The notes beneath the pieces were generated by a model, which saw nothing but the letters and a program-made list of their open reading frames with translations, searched no databases and was not told where the DNA came from. A stretch of DNA of 64,000 bases from Perkinsela sp. pyNocScin1 (taxonomy: Eukaryota; Euglenozoa; Kinetoplastea; Prokinetoplastida; Perkinselidae), in contig CAXHTR010000008.1 in NCBI GenBank assembly GCA_964019655.1, forward strand, positions 1,240,001-1,304,000. The letters run 5' to 3'. Every line of letters begins with the position of its first letter. The stretch's first letter is position 1. Positions 1-9,200 of this stretch are shown in pieces. Position numbers and translations under genes: made by a program.

Positions 1-1494
1 GTTGTAGCTCGAAAACAGCTCTGTCGTCTCCACCTCGCTCGCCGAGTCGTCCTTGTAGATGTCACGGCACACGATCGACTGCATCGCCGCCACCCGGGGG
101 TCGATGGGCTCCGGCGCGGCCGCCGACACCTCCGGCAGCACCCATTGCGCCCGCCTCGCCCGCTCCTTGAGCGCGCGGCTCGGGAGCTGGCCCAGGACGT
201 TTTTCACTTTTGACATGCACTCAGCTTCGACTCTCACAAGTGCCTCTGACCGGTCGAGCCGATCTTCTGGAACAGCCACGAGCGCGTCGCGCGCGTCTTT
301 CAGAAAGTCGAGCTCACTGATGCGGACGTAGTTGAGCTCCCCGTCCTTCTCTTTTCGCACAATGTCCCGATGGGCCACCTGGAGCCGCCGCAGCGCGTCC
401 TGCACGTCCACGTCCGCCTGCCGCGAGATGTACCAGTCCATCTCGTTCGTGAAGTACTGGCGCTTTGGCTTCGGCATAGGGATGCGGGGCAGCTGGCTTG
501 TCTGGCTGCGGGCGGTTGACCGCTTGCGCTTCTTCTCACGCGTGTAGTTTGTGGCGAACAGCCTTTCGCGCTCGCCCTCGCTCAGAAAGAGGTCATCGCC
601 GCTGGAGGATTCATTGGAGGTGTCGTCTGCTTCTGATTCTTTAGATGAGCTGTCCTCACTTGATGCAGAAGATTTAGTCTCGACAGTACGCGCTGGGCGT
701 TTGGCTTTCTGAGAGGCCGGCTGCTGGGCCTTTGCCGGCTTGACTGGCGGCTTTGGCATTGGAATCTCTTCGTCTTCATCAGAGCCGTCTGACAGCATGA
801 ACGCCTTGGCCTTGGGCTTTTCGGCCTGCGTCGCGGCTGCAGTCTGCGACTTCTCTGGCGTGAGGCCCGTCGGCAGGCCCTTCGCCCGCCGCTCGGAAAG
901 GTACGTGTGCAGGACCTGTGACGCCGATTTCTTCGCTGGCTGCGGTTTTTCGATCACTTCACTTTTCGCAGCGATTTTTTCTGCGGAGGCCTTTCGAGCA
1001 CTTTGGCTGGCCTTTGCCACTGGCGTGGGACTTTTTTTCTTCACTGACTGCGATTTAGCCTTTGCCTCTTTCCGCGTCGGCTGGGACTCTTTTTTCTGCT
1101 TGGGCGCCTTCGGGATCGCCTGGTGCTCGCCGCGCTCGTCGCTGGCCTCGCGGTAGGCCATCTTGACGAGCTCGCTGGACGCAGCGTCGAGCGCGTCGGT
1201 GACTGACTCGATCGCGACGTCCTCGAGCTCCTGGAAGGCCTGCGTCTCGCAGATCGTCTCCCGGGTCGTCCACCAGCCCGAGAGCGCGCTCTTGGGGTAG
1301 AAGATGACGAGCGTGTCGGCGGCCTCGAAGCCGGGCGGCTTCGGAATGAGGTCGTGCGAGGCGTTCTCCGCGCCGAGCAGCGCGGCGCGGAAGGCGTCGT
1401 AGTCGACGATCTTGCCGGGCGACCAGTAGGAGTCGGGGAAGAGGAACCAGCCGATGGTCCCGACGCGCAGGTCACTGGGCTTGATTTGGTCCAT
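1..1494 (-). CDS. PWWP-like domain protein, C-terminus cut by window edge
   Basis: An uninterrupted minus-strand frame of 498 codons runs from an ATG at 1494 off the left edge, so the C-terminus is missing. Residues about 8-75 resemble a PWWP/Tudor-type chromatin reader: a basic start, VGTIGWFLFPDSYWSPGKIV, then a segment with FYPKSALSGWWTT. A long Lys/Ala-rich and then Ser/Asp/Glu-rich linker follows (about 120-310), with typical nuclear composition. After about residue 340 the protein is helical and charged and could be a TFIIS-N/LEDGF-like bundle. Kinetoplastid nuclear proteins pairing PWWP with TFIIS-type domains are known, so a role in chromatin or transcription elongation is plausible. 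The open frame is seen directly; the domain call is by eye. Confidence 0.6.
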   Translation of the reverse strand, partial: MDQIKPSDLRVGTIGWFLFPDSYWSPGKIVDYDAFRAALLGAENASHDLIPKPPGFEAADTLVIFYPKSALSGWWTTRETICETQAFQELEDVAIESVTDALDAASSELVKMAYREASDERGEHQAIPKAPKQKKESQPTRKEAKAKSQSVKKKSPTPVAKASQSARKASAEKIAAKSEVIEKPQPAKKSASQVLHTYLSERRAKGLPTGLTPEKSQTAAATQAEKPKAKAFMLSDGSDEDEEIPMPKPPVKPAKAQQPASQKAKRPARTVETKSSASSEDSSSKESEADDTSNESSSGDDLFLSEGERERLFATNYTREKKRKRSTARSQTSQLPRIPMPKPKRQYFTNEMDWYISRQADVDVQDALRRLQVAHRDIVRKEKDGELNYVRISELDFLKDARDALVAVPEDRLDRSEALVRVEAECMSKVKNVLGQLPSRALKERARRAQWVLPEVSAAAPEPIDPRVAAMQSIVCRDIYKDDSASEVETTELFSSYN

Positions 1495-1766
1495 TTTGAT
1501 GTAATGAGAGGTGAAAAGTGTGCAAAGAATCAAAAAGTCAATTGAAGCGTCGAAAACCATCGATAATTCTCTTCTCGCCCGCAAATACTTGGTTGATTTC
1601 TCGAATTTCTTTACTTCTTGAGTGTATTTCTCTCTTTTACAAGTTCTGGAGAAACGAAAGATTTACTGCACTACACAAAGGACATCAAACGGAAGTACAA
1701 TAAATTTTTATGCATGTATATTTATTTATCCATATCAGACTTTCTCGAGTTTTTTGGCACATTGCC
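1495..1766. other. AT-rich intergenic spacer
   Basis: About 270 bp of AT-rich sequence between the PWWP-like gene and the first LRR gene. No coding signal or RNA gene was recognised. Confidence 0.5.
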
Positions 1767-3128
1767 CTAAGACCGCCTTGTCATGAGCTGAATCGGGTTT
1801 CCTTCACAAACTAACCGAAGAGACTTCGGAACGCCGAGTAGGTTCTCTATCTTGTTGTCGGCAATGTCGAAGAACTCAAGACGCGACGTCACGCTATCGA
1901 ATGAAATATCCCCTGCAAAGCGATTACCGGTCGCATTGATGGTGAAAAGGCCGTGCGGTAACTTCGATAGGTCGATGGACCCATAGAATTGATTGTGATT
2001 GATGTCAAACTTTGATATATTGCGCGGAAGCCGCGTAAAGTCGACGGTCCCCGTAAAAAGATTCTTCTCAAGATGGAGACTTCGCATGGTCAGAGGCAGC
2101 ATCGAAGTCTCGAGCGTCCCCTCAAATTCATTTGTGCCAATGATGAGTATATCCATTTGCCTTGGTAAGTCTTTGAACGCAAAGGTTCCAATGTACTCGC
2201 CCTTTTCCAATCTCACTTCCTGCAAGGCCCGCGGAAGCGCCGCCACCTCGATGGTGCCCCCAAATGGGATCATTTCAACGCAGATCTGCGTGAGAGTTTT
2301 CGGTAACTTTTCTATTGCCAAACTTCCTGTGAGCGCATTGTGCCCAATAACGAGATCTTCGAGGTTTTCGGGCAGCGACTGCATGACGACCTCCCCACGC
2401 ATCGCGTTCTTTTCAATATGGAAGGACACGAAGGTCTTCGGGACGTTCACAAAGCGGATGCCCCCGGTAATCGCGTTGCCACTGAGATCGATGACCTCGA
2501 GACATGGGCTGAGCGCTGTGAAGTTGATTTCCCCGTAGAACTTGTTGTCGTGTGCGAAGAGTTTCCGGAGGGGTGCTGGTAGGCGTGTCAGGTCGACGGA
2601 CCCCGTGAACTCGTTTTCCGACAAAAAAAGAAACTCAAGCTTCGGCGGTAAAGTCGTCCACCCGATGGTACCTGATAGCTTGTTATTCTCACTGTTGAAA
2701 TGCCTCAGGTTCTTTGGAAGGTTTTCGGTCTCCAGTGACCCCTGGAAGTTGTTTCCTTGGATCGCACAGTATTTCAGCCCGGATGACAGGTTGACGGCGC
2801 TGAAAGTCCCGGTGAGCGCATTGTGCTCGAGGTAGATGATCTCAACTGTGTCAGGAAGAAAGGAAAAATCGATGCGGCCCCCGATCCCGGGTTCCTCGGC
2901 GTCGTCGTCCTCATTACCGAGGTACACCTGGGTGACGTTCCGCTCGGCATCGAAATTGAGACAGTCCCACTCCTCGATGTCAAGGAAGTTGCCGTTGTCG
3001 TCGGTGAACTGCGACTTGTCTCTTGTCCCGCCGATAAAGGCCTCCATGCGGGATTGAGCGGACATGAGCGCCGGGTCGAGCCGGCCCAGCGCTGCGTCGA
3101 CAGATGAAAGAAGAAAAGCGGAAAGCAT
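1767..3128 (-). CDS. Secreted leucine-rich-repeat protein (LRR paralog 1)
   Basis: About 453 residues. A hydrophobic leader (MLSAFLLSS) is followed by a cap region (about residues 10-80) containing ALGRLDPALMS and an acidic D-x-N-G-N-F segment. Some 13 leucine-rich repeats of about 23 residues follow, of the form LP..L..L.L..N.F.GTI, ending in a short tail without a membrane anchor. The start at 3128 is preferred because the leader and LGRLDP motif align with the paralog at 16852-17670; an in-frame ATG at 3200 would add 24 residues. Similar LRR proteins are numerous in free-living kinetoplastids. A secreted or surface role is inferred; the ligand is unknown. Confidence 0.75.
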   Translation of the reverse strand: MLSAFLLSSVDAALGRLDPALMSAQSRMEAFIGGTRDKSQFTDDNGNFLDIEEWDCLNFDAERNVTQVYLGNEDDDAEEPGIGGRIDFSFLPDTVEIIYLEHNALTGTFSAVNLSSGLKYCAIQGNNFQGSLETENLPKNLRHFNSENNKLSGTIGWTTLPPKLEFLFLSENEFTGSVDLTRLPAPLRKLFAHDNKFYGEINFTALSPCLEVIDLSGNAITGGIRFVNVPKTFVSFHIEKNAMRGEVVMQSLPENLEDLVIGHNALTGSLAIEKLPKTLTQICVEMIPFGGTIEVAALPRALQEVRLEKGEYIGTFAFKDLPRQMDILIIGTNEFEGTLETSMLPLTMRSLHLEKNLFTGTVDFTRLPRNISKFDINHNQFYGSIDLSKLPHGLFTINATGNRFAGDISFDSVTSRLEFFDIADNKIENLLGVPKSLRLVCEGNPIQLMTRRS

Positions 3129-3211
3129 TTTGGAGCTCGTAAGAATTAACGCAATAAAGGGAAAACACATGCATAGTAACCCAAGCTTTCTCCTTATCAT
3201 TCCCAACCCAC

Positions 3212-4261
3212 TCACGCATTGTTTCCAATCTTGCAGACGTTGAGAACGCCAGAGACTATCGCGAGCGACGTGATATGCCCCCTGTGGAGCCACTTCACCG
3301 GCCGTGCGTACGAGAGGGTCACTGTCAGGTCTATCAAGAGCTTTATGAGCGTCACCCAGCTCCAAAAGATCTCTCGGTTCCAGTACGAGATCCGAGCGAT
3401 CTCCGCGACCCGACGCCAGACTCTCCCCAAAAAGTCCCACAGGCGCGCAGCCTTCGAATCTCCGAGCTCTTCCTCCAGGCACAGTGGCGAGACCTCGCCT
3501 TCCGACAGGCGCTGGAGCGCGCGCATCGGGGGCGTGCACGCGTCCTTTGCGAACCGCAGCAGCGGCAGGGCCCCGCCCGCCGCCCAGTCCTGCGCGGTGC
3601 GCACCCCCGGGCTGAGCATCGCCGGGAGCATGGACGAGGCGAGCCGGCGCTTCTCGTTGATCTCGTAGCGCGCTAAGAGCGAGAAGGACTTGCGGTGGCG
3701 CACGCGGTGGCCCGACGACGCGTTGTCGATGAACTGGAGCAGCTTGAGGCCATTCAGGAAAATGTCGATGCCGATGACGGGCAGCGAGATCTGCGGGCAG
3801 AGGCGCTCGAGTGGGCGGTGGATCGTGCTGTTGAGGACGCCGATGCGCGAGAAGTACAGGACGTCATCGAGAAAGGACTTGACGCACCCGAGGAGCCGCG
3901 CGGTGATGTCGAGGAGCATCTGCGCCTGGACGAACAAAACCATCGACGCGGACTGCTCGGCGTAGTACACGAGCTCGTTGCAGCGCGAGAGCGCTGTCTG
4001 GATGCGCTCCCACTCGCCAATGAAGCGAGCGATCTTAAAAAGGCGGCGCGTGTTCTGGATGCTCATCGCGTTGCGCTCGTAGCGCGAGTAGCTCGCGTCG
4101 TCGGTGCGGACGCCGAAGTCGACCTCGTGGAAGCCCTTGTGATAGGCGAGGAGGCTGTACGAGTACTGGACGATTTTGAAAACTTTGTCGCGGCCGGGGA
4201 CGCTGTCGAGGACGTTGAGGCAGAAGTGCGCGGCGCTAAGCGCTCGGTCGGTGGCAGTCAT
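3212..4261 (-). CDS. PEX11: PEX11-family peroxin (glycosomal membrane)
   Basis: 349 residues. The N-terminal half carries the PEX11 pattern GRDKVFKIVQYSYSLL (about residues 23-38) and TRRLFKIARFIGEW (about 69-82). The C-terminus has the family pair of hydrophobic helices, VTLIKLLIDLTVTLSYA (about 302-318) and a final GHITSLAIVSGVLNVCKI segment. PEX11 proteins tubulate and divide peroxisomes. In kinetoplastids they sit in the membrane of glycosomes, the organelles holding glycolytic enzymes, and related GIM5 proteins also exist, so which of these it is stays open. It is somewhat longer than usual (about 220-260 residues) because of a middle loop. A two-codon upstream ORF overlaps its start codon. 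Confidence 0.75.
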   Translation of the reverse strand: MTATDRALSAAHFCLNVLDSVPGRDKVFKIVQYSYSLLAYHKGFHEVDFGVRTDDASYSRYERNAMSIQNTRRLFKIARFIGEWERIQTALSRCNELVYYAEQSASMVLFVQAQMLLDITARLLGCVKSFLDDVLYFSRIGVLNSTIHRPLERLCPQISLPVIGIDIFLNGLKLLQFIDNASSGHRVRHRKSFSLLARYEINEKRRLASSMLPAMLSPGVRTAQDWAAGGALPLLRFAKDACTPPMRALQRLSEGEVSPLCLEEELGDSKAARLWDFLGRVWRRVAEIARISYWNREIFWSWVTLIKLLIDLTVTLSYARPVKWLHRGHITSLAIVSGVLNVCKIGNNA

Positions 4262-4360
4262 TGCATGAAGTTACTGAACTTGAGTGAAAATACTTGAAAT
4301 GACTTGAAAATTCTTCTGAAAAAAATTTTTAACTTTTTACATCATCTCCGGTGTCCAATC

Positions 4361-4798
4361 TCAGTAGCGGCGCATCGCGTAGAGGCAGCCGCACGCGACG
4401 AGGGGAAAGAGCTGCCAGTAGCCCATGTGGACGTACATGAAGAACGCGGGGAAGATGACGAAGAGCATTGTGGTGAAAACGCTGTACGACGAGCAGTGCT
4501 GGCCGTAGAGGGTGACGCCGAGGGCCCCGCCGAGGACGACGGCGACGCTCAGGATGCGGTTCGTGATGCTCGTGGCGCTCTGCTCCTGCGAGAGGTAGTT
4601 GAGCATAAAGAGCTTGCCGGGGACGGACTTGGAGATGCCGCGGTGCGCCTGGAGGTCCATGAGGCGCTGCTCCTCGGGCGTGAACTCGGGCGCCGCGGGT
4701 GCGCTGTGGCCGTGCCAGCGGGCGGCGGCGAGGAAGGTCTGGTGCGCGGCGACGCTGGTGCGGAGCGCGGCTGGGCGGAGGGAGGCGAAGCGGAGCAT
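4361..4798 (-). CDS. Small mitochondrial inner-membrane protein, unknown
   Basis: 145 residues from the ATG at 4798. The first about 35 residues are Arg/Ala/Ser-rich without acidic residues (MLRFASLRPAALRTSVAAHQ), a good mitochondrial presequence. After a short acidic helix there are two or three hydrophobic stretches (about residues 80-100, 105-125, 128-142), ending in Arg-Arg-Tyr. It could be a lineage-specific respiratory-chain subunit or assembly factor, but no family is recognised. An in-frame ATG at 4861 would add 21 Ser/His/Pro residues encoded by a pyrimidine-rich tract that looks like 5' leader rather than coding sequence. Confidence 0.6.
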   Translation of the reverse strand: MLRFASLRPAALRTSVAAHQTFLAAARWHGHSAPAAPEFTPEEQRLMDLQAHRGISKSVPGKLFMLNYLSQEQSATSITNRILSVAVVLGGALGVTLYGQHCSSYSVFTTMLFVIFPAFFMYVHMGYWQLFPLVACGCLYAMRRY

Positions 4799-5477
4799 TG
4801 GAGTAGAAAGAGAAGAAAATGAGTGGGAAAGATGGAGATTGATATGAGAGTATGGAGTCATGGGAAGAGTTAAGATGCAATGAGAGGTAATGTGGCTGAT
4901 ACGCTGATGAGGCGGTTGATTTGATAGGAAGGGCTTAGCCCAGAGGCTTTTGACCTTGCGTCACGGCTTAAGCGTTGAGAGATTGATTGGGTCGACTGCC
5001 ATTTAGAATGATTTTTCGACTTTGGAGATTTTATGATTGTCTCAGTGGTGGTTTCCTATTGCACTCTCTTCATATAAGAGACATATTCTGACCAAAATCG
5101 AGATTGAATTAGAAACCCCCTTGGCTTCACGTAAAATGAGTAACTTCGTGTGCTATTCTTAGTGAACGATGCGGCAGATTAAATTGATGAAACCAAGCAA
5201 CAATCATCTGACACTAGGCCATCGAGCCTCATGCTCCTGTTTTCAGTCTCATGAATATCAAGTTAAAGCACATGGCACAAGTTAGACGGCAGGATTTTCA
5301 GTCTAACTAACCCTTAATTACCTTGATGTAGTGGCGAATCACGGGGATAACATCTGTAAAACCTCTGTTTGTTGTGGGCATCAGACTGACCCCAAACAAT
5401 GCGTATTATCAGAGGTCTCACCCTTATGCTGCACCACGCCGACCTGCCATCCATTTCCCGCTTTCGCACACCGTCCC
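4799..5477. other. Long intergenic region without recognised gene
   Basis: About 680 bp, AT-rich in the centre. Its left end holds the pyrimidine-rich leader (minus strand) of the 4361-4798 gene. Short open frames here have neither the composition nor the homology of the neighbouring genes. No tRNA-like box A/box B pair was found. Confidence 0.5.
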
Positions 5478-5485
5478 CTACGGTG
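5469..5485. repeat. Short perfect hairpin over a stop codon
   Basis: CACCGT and ACGGTG form a 6-bp stem with a CCCCT loop. It spans the stop codon (5478-5480) of the DUF1279 gene on the minus strand. It may be chance or a 3'-end structure. Confidence 0.3.
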
Positions 5486-6164
5486 CGCGAATGAACGAAT
5501 GAATCAAAACGAGTGTCGGGAAGCGAATGAACTCTAAAAATTCGTTCAAAATGAACGCCGTGACCACATCACACGCCATTCCGTGGTCCTTTGCGAGCCA
5601 TCCCACGCCGAACACTTTCAGCAAAAAGTCCGGCTTCAGGTACCCCATGAAGTGCACGAGGTAGAACATCGCGAGGAAGCCAAGCGCGTAGAACGAGTAG
5701 AACTGCACGACAAACAGCGTGCCGAAGCGCTTGTGGAGGCCGCGGACGGCCTTGATCGGGTTCGCCTCGCGGCTCTGGCTCATCTCCTGCATGAAGAGCT
5801 CCCGCCCCTTCGATAATTTTGTCGGCTCTTTGTACTTCGAGACCGCCTGGGCGAACCCCCGCTTGTCAAACGACGAGAAGATCTCGCGCTTGCGCGCCTC
5901 TTTGATCACCGCTGGGTCTTTTCGAATGTCGCTCGTGCTGTGCACGTTTGCTCGCCAGCCGCCGGGCCTCTCCGCTGGGGTAACTGGCCTCGCTGCCTTT
6001 TCTGCAGCCGCTGCAGCGTCCTCTGCCTCTCTGGCCTTGGAGGTGAAGCTGTGCATCGGCGGGGCGAAGAGGCAACTTTTCGAATACATTGGGTGCAGAA
6101 GTACAGTTTTGCTCCTTATTGGGTTCAGCGCTCGAATGTGGCGCATTGGCATTGCCATCGACAT
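5478..6164 (-). CDS. Mitochondrial DUF1279 (FAM210-like) membrane protein
   Basis: 228 residues. A basic, hydroxylated N-terminus rich in Met/Arg/Ser fits a mitochondrial presequence, followed by an Ala/Glu-rich helix. The C-terminal part (about 140-220) has the DUF1279 signature: LHKRFGTLFVVQFYSFYAL, then a hydrophobic run through FLVHFMGY-like residues, and a final helix NEFLEFIRFPTLVLIH ending after a Pro. Animal FAM210A/B have this domain in the mitochondrial inner membrane, where they influence mitochondrial translation and metabolism. The same location is likely here; the molecular role is unknown. The domain call rests on pattern recognition. Confidence 0.6.
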   Translation of the reverse strand: MSMAMPMRHIRALNPIRSKTVLLHPMYSKSCLFAPPMHSFTSKAREAEDAAAAAEKAARPVTPAERPGGWRANVHSTSDIRKDPAVIKEARKREIFSSFDKRGFAQAVSKYKEPTKLSKGRELFMQEMSQSREANPIKAVRGLHKRFGTLFVVQFYSFYALGFLAMFYLVHFMGYLKPDFLLKVFGVGWLAKDHGMACDVVTAFILNEFLEFIRFPTLVLIHSFIRAP

Positions 6165-6281
6165 TGTATTTCAAATTTTTTCTAAAAAGACAAAACTTTA
6201 ACTTTTTCTTTCGCATTTCACCCTGACCTTCGTTTTCAATCTAATTTGTTCCTTTTCCGCACTTTTGTGCATTTTTATTCT

Positions 6282-9200
6282 CTAGTGGGCCTTCTTTCGC
6301 TCGCCTTCGTTCGCCACAAACTTTTCAATGTCCTTCATCCCGGCCATCGTGCGCCCGACGCACGTCTCCGTCGTGAACGGCACGCCAATGCTGAGCTCCG
6401 GCCACTTCTTGTTGAACACCTCCTGCACGCTGTTCAGAATGCGCTTGACGTCGGCCCCGACCGCGTGCACGACGTCCTTGTGGCAGTCGACCCACACGCA
6501 GTCGTGCACCGTGTTCGTCAGCACCGCCTTGCCGCCGTAGTTGCCGTTGGCCACGAAGTGCCGCCAGAGGCGCCCGAGCATCACCTGCACGATCTCCCCC
6601 GCGAAGCCCTGGATGGGGTAGTTCTTGAGCTGCGTCGACAGGAAGGCCATCGGGTCGGCGGCGCGCCCGTCGGCGGCCATCCGCTGGAGCATCTCGGGGC
6701 TGCGCTCTGTCTGCCCAAAGGTGAATTTCGTGCCCGTGAGCGCGCGGAACTCGCCTTTATAGGCATAATTGCCCGCTGTGCTCCGGCTCGCGTCCTGGAG
6801 CGCCGCCGTCCACGAGTTCACGGAGTGCTCGACGAGCCGGTAGAAGCGCTTGACCTCCTTGTACGTGAGCTCCTCGTTCTTGATGAGCGCGCGGATCTCG
6901 TCGGTCGTCATGCCCGTCGACTCGCTCAGCTTCGCGACGCCCGCACCGTACTGCCGCTGGAACGAGAAGATCTTGGCCTTCTGGCGCAGCTCGACGAACT
7001 CGGGGACTTTCTCTTTTTTGGCCTTGCGGAAGACCTCGTCGTACGTGAGCTTGGGGCGCATCAGCGTGACGCGCTTGCAGTGGAAGTCGACTTTATTCAA
7101 AATATCGGCGATCATCTGGGGGTCGCGCGAGAGCGCACACAGCACGACGACCTCGAGCTGCGAGTAGTCGGTTTCCAGGAGAATGCCGTCGGCGCCGAAC
7201 CTCGAGATAAAAAGCTTGCGCAGGTCGTCGGTCTTGGGGACGTTCTGCATGTTCGGGTTCGACGAGGCCATGCGGCTCGTGGAGGTCTGGCAGAGCTGCA
7301 GCTCGTGGTGGATGCACTCGTCTTGGTCGCAGATCAAAGACATCATGCCCGTCCCGTCCGTCTCGTAGTACGTGCCCAGGAGCTTCGTCTTCGTGCGCAT
7401 TTCCAAAAGTGTTTTTGCGATGGGCTCGCCGCGCTTGGCAAACTCCTCGATCGCGAAGAGCCCGACGGCCATCTTACCTTTTTCCGTTTTCGAGTTTTTC
7501 ATGAATTTCTCTCTGTCTGCAGCATCGGGGAAGTACTGGGTGACGAGGCCTGGGAGGCTCACGTGCGTCTCGGCGTCCGCGGGGACCGGCACAGTGAAGC
7601 AGTCGTCCGTCTGCCCGAGGGACGAGCCCACGCGGTCGAGCACAGCCTTGACATCTTCCTTTGTCATATTTTGACCCAAATTTGTGTTGTTGCAGCAGAG
7701 CTGGCGAAGCCTTTTCAAAATTTCGAGCGGCGTGGCGTTTTCCGAAAAACCGGCGAGGAGCTGGCGGATATTTCCGAAAAAGACGACCTCGTCATCGGAA
7801 TAGAGCCCGTGCTCGTCACAGAAGTCGTCGATGGCGGCCGCCGGGGTGTCCGCGCAGAGGCACAGCACGCGCGCTGTCTTCGCGTCGAAGCCCTCGAGCG
7901 CTGCGGAGACTGCCGCGTGCAGCGGGAACTTTTCGTCACTCTTCTTCAATGTTTTGTCGAGGAGGAACACTTTCTTTTCTGATAAGGGGTCAAAGAGCCA
8001 CGGCTTCGCAGCGCCGAAGCCGCCGACCAGCGCCAGCCGGAAGTTGTCAGGGCACTTCTGCATAACAAATGTCTGAATGCGCTCCATGACCTCCGCGCAC
8101 TTGCCCGTCGTGCGGAGCCCCGCGCTTTTCAGAAAGGCGAGGCCGTACTGGTTGCGCATTTTCGCCGAAAAGGTGCCCGCGCGCACGGCGAGCTCGACGG
8201 CGGCGCTGATGTTCTTGGGCGTGCCGAGCATGTTGCGCTCCGCGACCTTGGCGGCGCCGCCCCAGTACATCGCCGAGAGGTGGTGCGTCGAGTTCCAGTT
8301 CCAGTGCGGTCGGAGCATGCGGCCGACGCCCGCGGGAATGAGGGCGCGCAGCGTGGACTTGCACTCCTGGATCTCTTCGCGCAGAATGTCGTACTGGCGC
8401 TTGCCCTCGGCGCGGTTCATTTTGAGGCCGTTGAACTCCATCTCCGTCGTGCAGGGGACGACGTCCATGCGCGAGCGGATGATCTCGATCTGGTTGTCCT
8501 TGAGGGCCACCTCGAGCTGTTTCTTAAAAACTATCTCAGTGTTCCGCAGGTCCCCCTCGAGGTACTTTCGGAGAATGCTATACTGAATGTCTTTTGTGTC
8601 GACGCCCTTGTCCCAGAGCGACTTGACCTCGTCGAGCTTGCGGGACCCACCATAGCGCATCGCGATCTGGTTGAGGCCGATGCCCGTGCCGACGCGCCGC
8701 GTCTGCCCACTGATGAGGTACTCGGCGTACATCGTGTCCCAGATGATGCCGCCCCGCTGAAAGAAGGCGACGAGCTGCGGGTCGTCCCAGAGCCACAGGA
8801 GGTCGAACTTGAGGTTGTGCCCGACGAGGACGTCATATCCAGAAAGGTCTGGCAGCTTCATTTGTGCGCGGCCTGTGAGCTTTTCGGCGGGAATGCTGAG
8901 CTTCCCTGTGAAGTCGCAGTAGCCTGGTAGGACCACAAAGTTGTCCGGGCAGAAGGGGGACGCAACGCGCTTGTTGTGCCGGATGGTCGTCGTCTCGAGG
9001 TCGAGCACGAGGTAGCGCTTGTAGTTTTCCAGTAACGCCTTCTCGCGCGCGCGGCGCTCGGGGTTGAACAGCAGGCGCTTGTACGCCTTGAACATCGCGT
9101 CGTTGTCGAACGCGAACCAGTTGCGCTCGGCCATCGAAAACGCCTTGCCGCCGCCGTACGTCGTCGCGCTGCTGTCGCGGATTGCCTGTTTCAAGACTGC

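Noticed and set aside
3129-3539. Upstream extension of LRR paralog 1 to 3539
   Set aside because: It would overlap the PEX11 coding sequence, begins with a low-complexity Ala/Arg/Gly stretch and hides the signal peptide.
4900-4935. Hammerhead-like CTGATGAGGC core
   Set aside because: The second conserved CGAAAC segment and flanking stems are missing.
6246-7982. 578-codon plus-strand frame opposite the DNA polymerase
   Set aside because: It is the antisense shadow of a GC-rich gene; the minus strand has all polymerase motifs.
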